Positions 32,520 through 39,384 of a DNA stretch of 39,384 nucleotides are shown here, one piece after another; position 1 is the first letter of the stretch; the number at the start of each line of letters is the position of its first letter. The position numbers were made by a program, and so were the translations under genes. Source of the stretch: Hyphomicrobium sp. (GTDB lineage: Bacteria > Pseudomonadota > Alphaproteobacteria > Rhizobiales > Hyphomicrobiaceae); the NCBI GenBank assembly GCA_021732485.1, contig JAKFUV010000023.1, positions 1-39,384 of the forward strand, given 5' to 3'. The notes beneath the pieces were generated by a model, which was given only the letters and a program-made list of their open reading frames with translations, had not been told where the DNA came from and made no database searches.

Positions 32520-34904
32520 TCAACGGCCGCGACGAAAGCCTTTGCCGCCGCGCGGGGGCTGGTTGCGCGGCAATCGCCCGACGCCAGCCTTGAAACTGGC
32601 GAACTGACCGCGCTGGCCCGGCGTCAACATTTCAAATCGCAGAGCTCCGGCCGACGGCACCACTTCGAGCAGCTTGACGTCGACCGTATCTCCCAGCCGA
32701 TAGCCTTCGCCGCTGCGCGATCCAACCAGCGCGTGGGCAGCGGGGATGTGCTGGTAGTAATCGTTGCCAAGACTGCCGACCGAAATATAGCCGTCCGCGC
32801 CCGTCTCCTTCAAACGCACGAACAGCCCGGTCCGCGTCACACCCGAAATCCGCGCCTTGAACGACGCCCCGATGCGATCAGCGAGATGCGCCGCGATCAA
32901 CCGGTCGGTGGTCTCGCGTTCAGCCGACATGGCGCGCCGCTCAGTATCGGAAATCGCCTTCGCGACGCTGGTCAGCCGCTGCATTTCATCGTCGGTCAGA
33001 CCGCCGTCGCCGAGTGCCAGTGCGCGCACCAGGGCGCGATGCACGATCAAATCCGCGTAACGGCGAATGGGCGAGGTGAAATGCGCGTACTTCGCTAGGT
33101 TCAAGCCGAAGTGGCCGATGTTGCGCGGATTGTATTCAGCCTGTGACTGCGATCGCAGGATCACTTCGTTGATCAGCTCGGGCACCGGCAGGTCTTTTGC
33201 CTTGGCCAAGATCGCATTGAAGGCGCCGGCCTTCAGCGTGCCCGCCGGCGGGATCTTCATATCGAGCGTTTCGAGAAAATCCTTGAGGCCTTTGAGCTTT
33301 TCAGAGCTGGGCTGATCGTGGACGCGATAGACGAGGGCGGTGCGCTTTTCCTCCAGCGTCTCAGCCGCCGCGACGTTCGCCTGGATCATCATTTCTTCGA
33401 TCAGGCGATGCGCCGCAAGCCGCTCGGGCGTGACGACGGCTGCGACGCGGCCTTCGGCATTGAGCACGATTTTGCGTTCAGGAAGATCGAGATCGAGTGG
33501 CCCACGGGCGTCACGCGCCTTGCTCAATGCAGCATAGGCGGCCCATAGCGGTTTCAAAACGCGATCGAGAAGCACCGCGCTTTTCTCACTCGGGTTGTTG
33601 CCGTCAATCGCCGCCTGCGCCTCCTGATACGAGAGCTTGGCCGCCGACCTCATCATCGCCCGCATGAACGTGTGGCGCTGCTTCTCGCCATGCTTGTCGA
33701 AAATCATGCGCACCGCGAGGCACGGGCGCTCTTCACCTTCGCGCAGCGAACACAGATCGTTCGAGATTTTTTCCGGCAGCATCGGCACGACGCGATCGGG
33801 GAAATACACCGAGTTGCCGCGCAACTGTGCTTCGCGATCGAGCTTCGTGCCGGGCCGGATGTAGTGCGCCACGTCGGCGATGGCGACGGTGACGATCCAC
33901 CCGCCGGAATTTCGCGGGTCGCTGTCCGGCTCGGCGTGCACGGCGTCGTCGTGGTCGCGGGCATCGACGGGATCGATGGTGACGAGGGGCAGCTGTCGCA
34001 GATCGGTGCGGCCGTCGAGTGTCGGCGGTGCGAGCGCTTCGGTTTCGGCCAGCACAACTTCGGGAAAATCTTCCGGGATGCCGTGCGCATGAATGGCGAT
34101 CAGCGAAATCTGGCGCTGATCGGAGGGATTGCCGACACTTTCGAGAATGTTGGCGCGCGGTGTCGCGAACCGGCCGCGCCGCACCAGTTCAAAGCGAACC
34201 AGATCGCCGTCGGCGGCATCGCCATCGTCGCCCGCGAGGATCGTCCACGACTTCAAGTCTTTCCGATCGATTGGTTCAATGGTGCCGCCGCCGCGTGACG
34301 ACGTGCGATAGATCCCGAGCATCCGATGTTTTTCGCGCGGCAGCTTTCTAATCGGCACGGCTTCGAAATCGAACCCGCCGCCATCGCGCGGCAGCTTGCT
34401 GATGTTCGCCAGCACGCGGTCGCCGATGCCGATCTCGCCATCGAGCGGGCGCTCGGCTGAAAGCAGGCGTACCCTCGGCCGCTTGCCGTCATCGTCTTCC
34501 CAATGAAGCGGCTTGGCGATCAGGTCGCCGTCGCTGTCGCGGCCGGTCACTTCGAGCGTCGTCGTCGGCGGCAGGCGGCCTTTTTCGCGCAGGTTCTTTT
34601 TGTCACCCGACAGCGTGCCGTCGTCCGCCATCTCGCCAAGGCGGCGTTTCAACGCAATTTTCGCTCCGCCCTTGATGCCGAACGCGCGCGCAATCTCGCG
34701 CTTTCCCGCCTTGCCGTTGGCTGAGTTGAGAAACTGGACGATCTGATCTTTGCTTGGAAGGCCGCCATCGGCCGGCGTATGCGACGCTGGACCTTTTTTG
34801 CCGGCTCGCTTGCCCGCCGGCTTTTCAGCACCGCGATCCAAGGCTTTGCTGCCGCCCGCGCCCTTGAAGCCGCTGCCGCGCGTGTCGTTCGAATTGCGGG
34901 CCAC
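32520..34904 (-). CDS. rnr: Ribonuclease R
   Basis: A processive 3'-5' exoribonuclease of the RNB family that degrades structured RNA. The 794-residue protein has a lysine- and glycine-rich leader (1-50), a winged-helix segment (50-105, SKDQIVQFLNSANGKAGKRE), cold-shock domains, and the RNB catalytic domain with D311, D317, D319 and D320 in TIDPVDARDHDD. A C-terminal S1 domain (GVTRTGLFVRLKETGADGYI) and a short basic tail follow. The start is GTG at 34904, with GAGAGG nine bases upstream. It lies 21 bases downstream of topA, so the two are co-transcribed. RNase R rather than RNase II is shown by length and the N-terminal winged helix. Confidence 0.96.
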   Translation of the reverse strand: MARNSNDTRGSGFKGAGGSKALDRGAEKPAGKRAGKKGPASHTPADGGLPSKDQIVQFLNSANGKAGKREIARAFGIKGGAKIALKRRLGEMADDGTLSGDKKNLREKGRLPPTTTLEVTGRDSDGDLIAKPLHWEDDDGKRPRVRLLSAERPLDGEIGIGDRVLANISKLPRDGGGFDFEAVPIRKLPREKHRMLGIYRTSSRGGGTIEPIDRKDLKSWTILAGDDGDAADGDLVRFELVRRGRFATPRANILESVGNPSDQRQISLIAIHAHGIPEDFPEVVLAETEALAPPTLDGRTDLRQLPLVTIDPVDARDHDDAVHAEPDSDPRNSGGWIVTVAIADVAHYIRPGTKLDREAQLRGNSVYFPDRVVPMLPEKISNDLCSLREGEERPCLAVRMIFDKHGEKQRHTFMRAMMRSAAKLSYQEAQAAIDGNNPSEKSAVLLDRVLKPLWAAYAALSKARDARGPLDLDLPERKIVLNAEGRVAAVVTPERLAAHRLIEEMMIQANVAAAETLEEKRTALVYRVHDQPSSEKLKGLKDFLETLDMKIPPAGTLKAGAFNAILAKAKDLPVPELINEVILRSQSQAEYNPRNIGHFGLNLAKYAHFTSPIRRYADLIVHRALVRALALGDGGLTDDEMQRLTSVAKAISDTERRAMSAERETTDRLIAAHLADRIGASFKARISGVTRTGLFVRLKETGADGYISVGSLGNDYYQHIPAAHALVGSRSGEGYRLGDTVDVKLLEVVPSAGALRFEMLTPGQRGQFASFKAGVGRLPRNQPPRGGKGFRRGR

Positions 34905-34925
34905 CGCTCAATGCCTCTCGCGCTC

Positions 34926-37691
34926 TTAAGTCTTGGCTTTCGCCGTTTTCTTCGCGGCCGGTTTGGCTGCGGCCTTTTTCGCTGCGGGCGCTTTCACGCC
35001 TGCGGATTTCGCGGTGGTTTTCGCAACGGCTTTCGGCGCTGTCGCGGCATCGCCGTCAGCCTTCGCAGCTTTTGGTTTAGCGCCAGCCTTGGGTTTAGCT
35101 GCCGCCTTCGCCTTGCGCGCGGGTTTCTTCGTGCCACCGTTGGCGATGCGTTCAGCCAGCAGGGCGATCGCCTCGTCAACTGTCAGGTTGGCGGGGTCCT
35201 TGGCTTTAGGAACCGTGGCATTGATTTTGTTGTGGCTGACGTAGGGACCGTACTTGCCCGACAAGACCTGGATCTTGCCGCCTTCGCTTGGATGCTCGCC
35301 GAGATCTTTCAGCACCTGTGCCGCTTGCCGCTGGAAGCGGCTGTTGCCGCCACCGGCGCGCTTTTCAGCCAGCAGTGTTACAGCCCGGTTGAGCCCGACC
35401 GAAAACACTTCTTCGATGCCATCGACATTGGCGTAGGTGCCGTCATGCAAAATGAACGGCCCGTAGCGGCCAAGTCCGGCCGTGATCGGCGTGCCGGTTT
35501 CGGGATGAATGCCGACTTCGCGCGGCAGCGACAGCAGTTGCAACGCACGCTCGAAATCGAGTGTGCCCGCATCCACGCCTTTGGGCAGGCTTGAGCGCTT
35601 CGGCTTGTCGTCGCCCTCGGCTTCACCAAGTTGGACGTAGGGCCCAAACCGGCCGGTGCGTAGCGTCACAGCTTTGCCGTCGTCGCTATAGCCCAGAATC
35701 TTGCCGTCGAGGGCCGCATCCTCCGATCCGGTCTGGCTCAGCTGCCGTGTGAATCGGCATTCGGGATAATTTCCGCAGCCGATGAACGCGCCATATTGGC
35801 TCGAAATTTTCAAGCTGAGGCGTCCGGTGCCGCACTTCGGACAGGCTCGGCTATCGCTGCCATCTTCCTTGGCCGGGAACACGTGCGGCCCGAGCATCTC
35901 ATTCAAAGCTTCGAGCACGTCGCCGACGCGCAGATCCTTGATCTCGCCGACAGCGCCGGTGAAATCGCGCCAGAATTCACGCAGCACGTCTTTCCAGGCG
36001 AGTTCGTTGTTCGAAATCAAATCGAGCTTTTGTTCGAGATCTGCGGTGAAATCGAATTCGACATAACGCTTGAAGAAGCTTTCGAGGAAGGCGATGACGA
36101 GACGGCCCTTATCTTCCGGCACCAACCGCTTCTTGTCGATTTTGACGTAGTCGCGATCGACCAGCACGGCCATCGTCGAGGCGTAGGTGGACGGCCGGCC
36201 GATGCCGAGTTCTTCCATGCGCTTGACGAGGGTTGCTTCGGAAAACCGCGGCGGCGGCTGAGTGAAATGCTGGTCGGCGTCGATCTGGCGATCCTTTAGA
36301 ACGTCGCCGACGGCGAGCGGCGGCAGGCGGCGCGTATCGTCTTCATCGCCCGCATCCTCCTTACCTTTGGCCAGGGTCTGCACCCGGTCGTCGCGGCCTT
36401 CCTCGTAAACGCGCAGGAAGCCATCGAATGTCACCACGGAGCCGTTGGCGCGCAGACCATAGTCGGTGCCGTTGCGTCCCTTGATGGCGAAGTCGGCTGC
36501 TGTCTGTTCGATGTCGGCGGCCGCCATCTGGCTGGCGATCGTGCGCTTCCAAATCAGATCGTAGAGCGCCGCCTGATCCTTCTGCAGATGTTTGCGGACG
36601 CTGTCGGGCGTGCGCTTGGGATCGGTCGGGCGAATGGCTTCGTGCGCTTCTTGCGCGTTTTTGGCTTTGGTTTTCCACTCACGCGCGAACGGGGTGTAAT
36701 TCTTGCCGTACTCGGCCGAAATCACATCGCGGATTTGGCTGACTGCTTCCGGAATAATCTGCACGCCGTCGGTTCGCATGTAGGTGATGAGGCCGACGGT
36801 CTCGCCGCCGATATCAACACCTTCGTACAAGCGCTGCGCCACCTGCATCGTCTGCTTGGCCGAATAGCCGAGCTTGCGCGACGCATCCATTTGCAGCGTC
36901 GACGTCGTGAACGGCGGATACGGATTGCGCTTGGTGGCTTTCTTCTCGATGTTGTTGATGCGAAACGCTTGGTTCTCAATCGCCGCCTTGATCGCCTGTG
37001 CGCTCGCTTCATCTTTGATGTCGAGTTTTTTGAGCGTCGTGCCGCTGATCGAGACGAGGCGGGCCCGCACGTCTTCGTTCTTCGCGGTTTTGAGTTGCGC
37101 TTCGATGGTCCAATATTCGTCCGTCCGGAAGGCTTCGATCTCGGCTTCGCGATCGCACACGAGCCGCAACGCCACCGATTGCACGCGACCCGCCGAGCGC
37201 GAGCCAGGCAGTTTGCGCCACAGCACCGGCGACAGCGTGAAGCCGACGAGGTAATCGAGGGCGCGGCGCGCCAAGTAGGCTTCGACCAAGGGCTGATCGA
37301 TCTGGCGCGGTTCTTTCATTGCCGCCAGGATTGACTGCTTGGTGATGGCGTTGAACGCCACCCGCTCGATTTCCAGGCCCTTCTTGATGACCTTCTTCTG
37401 GTTGAGGATCTCGAGGATATGCCACGAGATCGCCTCGCCCTCACGATCGGGGTCGGTCGCCAGGATCAGCTTGTCGCAGGTTTTCACCGCTTCAGCGATC
37501 TCGCGCATGATCTTGACCGACTTGCCATCGACGTCCCAGTGCATCGCAAAATCATTGTCCGGCTCGACCGAACCATCCTTGGCCGGCAGATCGCGCACGT
37601 GCCCGTAGGACGCGATGACCTTGTAGTTCGAGCCCAAATATTTGTTGATTGTCTTGGCCTTAGCCGCGGACTCGACGATAACGACGTTCAT
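34926..37691 (-). CDS. topA: DNA topoisomerase I (type IA)
   Basis: Relaxes negative supercoils by transient cleavage of one DNA strand. The 921-residue protein has the TOPRIM residues E7 and D80-P-D82-R-E84, and the catalytic tyrosine Y304 in LITYMRTDG. One clear four-cysteine zinc ribbon (CPKCGTGRL ... GCGNYPEC) is followed by several topoisomerase C-terminal repeats, each with a KxGxYGPYV-like block, and a Lys/Ala/Pro-rich tail of about 65 residues ending in KKTAKAKT. ATG 37691 is preferred because family members begin MNVVIVESAAKAKTI; an in-frame ATG six codons earlier has no better ribosome-binding site. It follows dprA by 462 bases, with a small forward gene in between. Confidence 0.96.
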   Translation of the reverse strand: MNVVIVESAAKAKTINKYLGSNYKVIASYGHVRDLPAKDGSVEPDNDFAMHWDVDGKSVKIMREIAEAVKTCDKLILATDPDREGEAISWHILEILNQKKVIKKGLEIERVAFNAITKQSILAAMKEPRQIDQPLVEAYLARRALDYLVGFTLSPVLWRKLPGSRSAGRVQSVALRLVCDREAEIEAFRTDEYWTIEAQLKTAKNEDVRARLVSISGTTLKKLDIKDEASAQAIKAAIENQAFRINNIEKKATKRNPYPPFTTSTLQMDASRKLGYSAKQTMQVAQRLYEGVDIGGETVGLITYMRTDGVQIIPEAVSQIRDVISAEYGKNYTPFAREWKTKAKNAQEAHEAIRPTDPKRTPDSVRKHLQKDQAALYDLIWKRTIASQMAAADIEQTAADFAIKGRNGTDYGLRANGSVVTFDGFLRVYEEGRDDRVQTLAKGKEDAGDEDDTRRLPPLAVGDVLKDRQIDADQHFTQPPPRFSEATLVKRMEELGIGRPSTYASTMAVLVDRDYVKIDKKRLVPEDKGRLVIAFLESFFKRYVEFDFTADLEQKLDLISNNELAWKDVLREFWRDFTGAVGEIKDLRVGDVLEALNEMLGPHVFPAKEDGSDSRACPKCGTGRLSLKISSQYGAFIGCGNYPECRFTRQLSQTGSEDAALDGKILGYSDDGKAVTLRTGRFGPYVQLGEAEGDDKPKRSSLPKGVDAGTLDFERALQLLSLPREVGIHPETGTPITAGLGRYGPFILHDGTYANVDGIEEVFSVGLNRAVTLLAEKRAGGGNSRFQRQAAQVLKDLGEHPSEGGKIQVLSGKYGPYVSHNKINATVPKAKDPANLTVDEAIALLAERIANGGTKKPARKAKAAAKPKAGAKPKAAKADGDAATAPKAVAKTTAKSAGVKAPAAKKAAAKPAAKKTAKAKT

Positions 37692-37950
37692 CTCGCGATT
37701 GCGCTCCATGGCGGGCAGCAGCCGCCCAAGTCCGATAGTATGTGGGGTGTTATGCGCCGCTTACATCCGGCGTCGACACGTGGGCCGGGAACATGGTTGA
37801 TCGTTGCAGCCCTGTCAAACGGGCGCCGATCACACATTCTCTATACGACCATAAGTTAAATGTTCCGTCCAATTGCAACCCTGAAGCGATTTTGTTAGCC
37901 CAGACCCACGCGGCACTGCATCAGTCGGCGGGCGGCACGGGGGCAAACAG

Positions 37951-38157
37951 ATGGCGAAAGCGCAGGATGGTCTGGACACGCTCGGATCGCTTAGCGGCGC
38001 TGACGAACGCCGCGAGCGTTTGGCCTACCTGGCCGATCTGACGCTTGCGCTGAAAGAGATGGCCGACCGCGAGGGCTGCGCCGTGCTCTCCGCCTTGCTG
38101 TCGCTGTCGCACGCCGAAGCGCTGCGCCAGGCCGGCGCCACACGCGAATTCGCCTAA
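37951..38157 (+). CDS. Small uncharacterised protein
   Basis: A 68-residue, helical, charged protein: RRERLAYLADLTLALKEMAD, followed by REGCAVLSALLSLSHAEALR. I do not know the family, though short proteins with a similar LADLTxALKEMAD core occur, as I recall, in other Rhizobiales. GGGGG six bases before the ATG could serve as ribosome-binding site. Codon third positions are GC-rich like the neighbouring genes. Its TAA and the dprA TAG share bases within CTAA (38154-38157), a tail-to-tail overlap. It is the only forward gene within the plsY-to-rpmG run. It has no cysteine motif and no membrane segment. It could be spurious, but the composition argues for a gene. Confidence 0.55.
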   Translation: MAKAQDGLDTLGSLSGADERRERLAYLADLTLALKEMADREGCAVLSALLSLSHAEALRQAGATREFA

Positions 38158-39320
38158 TCCATCACCCGTGCCACCAACCCCGACCCCGAGCGCGTGATGC
38201 GACCGGCGAGCGAAAGTTCAAGCACCGCCACCTGCACCTCGCGGATCGACAACCCCGTGGCGCGCTGCACGGCGTCAAGGTCGGTCGGCGCTGGGCCAAG
38301 CACGGCGAGCACCGCATTGCATTCGTCTTCGCCGATGTCCGCAAGCGCGCGCGTGACGACCGCGGCCGCTTCAGCCCGATACGCCGACGCCGCCAGCGTT
38401 CGCAGCCCCGCGATCGGGGCCAGCACCTCCAGCACATCTTCCGGTGTCGTCACCATCGTCGCGCCGGATTTGATCAAGCCGTTGGTGCCTTCGGCGCGGC
38501 TATCGAGCGGATGCCCCGGCACGGCGAAGACTTCGCGGCCAAGCTCGTTGGCATAGCGGGCGGTGACGAGCGTGCCCGACCGCGCCGCCGCTTCGACAAT
38601 GACCACGCCAAGCGCGATCCCGGCGATGATGCGATTGCGGCGCGGGAAATCCTTCTCGCGCGCGGTGAAGCCCGGCGGCCGTTCGGTGATCAGGCACCCC
38701 TCAGTCGCGATGCGCTGAAACAAGTCGGCGTGTTCGGGCGGATAGATGCTGTCGATGCCGCCGGCGATGACGGCCACGGTGCCGCGCGCGATCGACGCTT
38801 CATGCGCAACGCGGTCGATGCCGCGAGCGAGGCCTGAGACGATGACATAACCCGCCTCCGACAATCGCGTCGCGAATTGGCCGGCGAGTTTCGCTCCCGC
38901 CGCCGAACACTGCCGCGAGCCGACGATGGCAATCGACGGCGTGTTCAACAGCGCACTATTGCCTTTGACGTAAAGCATGGGCGGCGGCGCATCGGTCGCG
39001 GCAAACACCGCCGGATAGCCGGGCTCGATGGTGAACACCGGCGTTGCGCCGAGCCGCTCAGCGGCGGCGAGTTCCGCTTCGGCCGCCGCCTGAGTGCAAA
39101 TGACGATGGGCCTGCGCCCGCCGCCGCGCCGCGCCAAATCGGGCAAGGCGTCGAGCGCACGTGCGGCACCACCGAACTGGTTGATGAGCGCCCGAAACGT
39201 CACCGCGCCGACGTTCTCCGAGCGGATCAACCGCAGGCAGGCGAGCCTTTCAGCGCGATCGAGCGTTGCGATCGGCAAGGGCGCGGCGGCAAATAGTGTC
39301 TGTGCATCGGACTTAGACAC
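38154..39320 (-). CDS. dprA: DNA-processing protein DprA (Smf)
   Basis: DprA binds incoming single-stranded DNA and loads RecA during natural transformation; the gene is also kept in bacteria not known to be competent. The 388-residue protein has an N-terminal SAM-like helical region (ERLACLRLIRSENVGAVTFR) and the Rossmann-like core with IVGSRQCSAAGAKLA, VSGLARGIDRVAHEASI, GGIDSIYPPEH, PRRNRIIAGIALGVVIVEAA and SGTLVTARYANELGREVFAV. A C-terminal winged helix (about 325-388) follows. The start is GTG at 39320, overlapping the end of plsY by eight bases, with AGGAG eleven bases upstream inside plsY. The plsY-dprA-topA order is conserved in alphaproteobacteria. Confidence 0.95.
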   Translation of the reverse strand: MSKSDAQTLFAAAPLPIATLDRAERLACLRLIRSENVGAVTFRALINQFGGAARALDALPDLARRGGGRRPIVICTQAAAEAELAAAERLGATPVFTIEPGYPAVFAATDAPPPMLYVKGNSALLNTPSIAIVGSRQCSAAGAKLAGQFATRLSEAGYVIVSGLARGIDRVAHEASIARGTVAVIAGGIDSIYPPEHADLFQRIATEGCLITERPPGFTAREKDFPRRNRIIAGIALGVVIVEAAARSGTLVTARYANELGREVFAVPGHPLDSRAEGTNGLIKSGATMVTTPEDVLEVLAPIAGLRTLAASAYRAEAAAVVTRALADIGEDECNAVLAVLGPAPTDLDAVQRATGLSIREVQVAVLELSLAGRITRSGSGLVARVMD

Positions 39321-39384
39321 CGATTTGCGGCTCCTCGCCGCGTCTCAGACGACCGATATTGGCGCGATGTTTCCACAACAGCAG
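39313..39384 (-). CDS. plsY: Glycerol-3-phosphate acyltransferase PlsY, C-terminal end (partial)
   Basis: The last 23 codons and stop of a gene running in from the right edge. The visible residues are LLLWKHRANIGRLRRGEEPQ then IGV and TAA. W-x-H-R-x-N-I-x-R-L-x-x-G-x-E is the usual cytoplasmic tail of PlsY, the membrane enzyme that uses acyl-phosphate to make lysophosphatidic acid. Frame, tail motif and position before dprA agree. It overlaps the dprA start by eight bases in another frame. The catalytic part lies outside the window. Confidence 0.85.
   Translation of the reverse strand: MLLWKHRANIGRLRRGEEPQIGV

Noticed and set aside
1..39384. CRISPR array, insertion sequence, prophage, toxin-antitoxin or defence island.
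   Set aside because: No regularly spaced repeats, transposase, integrase or paired small toxin genes were recognised; gene content is chromosomal housekeeping.

Overview
The window reads as ordinary chromosome of an alphaproteobacterium, most likely in the order Hyphomicrobiales (Rhizobiales). The evidence is gene content and order: a SUF cluster ending sufD-sufS-sufT-sufA, clpS-clpA, an EipB-type envelope protein (DUF1849), divK-pleD, and the reverse-strand run plsY-dprA-topA-rnr-DUF983-NUDIX-rpmG. GC is high throughout. I see no phage, insertion sequence, integrase, CRISPR array, toxin-antitoxin pair, rRNA or tRNA. I cannot name the genus.

Layout. 1-3.7 kb: the tail of a SUF iron-sulfur assembly operon (+), with a REP-like palindrome in front of sufD, then a TfoX-N protein. 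4.2-8.3 kb: an RhlE-type DEAD-box helicase with a long disordered tail, and parE (topoisomerase IV subunit B), both on -. 8.8-11.1 kb: an unrecognised proline-rich membrane-anchored protein (+) convergent with panC (-). 11.3-14.5 kb: bifunctional putA (+). 14.5-17.0 kb: a small cupin and a D,D-carboxypeptidase with a SPOR domain (-). 17.9-20.7 kb: clpS-clpA (+), the ClpAP protease adaptor and unfoldase, closed by a clear intrinsic terminator. 21.1-23.6 kb: an SDR protein, a HIT hydrolase and a FemAB-like acyltransferase (-). 23.8-27.0 kb: an M48 metalloprotease (+), a RidA-GDPD pair (-) and eipB (+). 27.0-28.3 kb: a ROK kinase and DUF3572 (-). 28.4-30.3 kb: the cell-cycle and c-di-GMP regulators divK and pleD (+). 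31.0-39.4 kb: the reverse-strand run from plsY (cut by the right edge) to rpmG, with one small forward gene at 37951 that shares stop-codon bases with dprA.

No classical novel system (defence island, biosynthetic cluster, mobile element) is visible. The most interesting material lies between genes. (1) A compact series of back-to-back hairpins ends in a strong intrinsic terminator at 20.88-21.02 kb, downstream of clpA's own terminator, and looks like an independent small RNA. (2) Six adjacent hairpins fill 30.57-30.85 kb, in the gap between pleD and rpmG. (3) A potential 12-bp helix would bury the Shine-Dalgarno of the DEAD-box helicase mRNA. (4) A TTAA-N7-TTAC box lies upstream of divK and resembles a CtrA site. 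All four were found by eye and need folding, comparative or expression data. Function calls for coding genes rest on motifs and remembered family knowledge, not on a database search.
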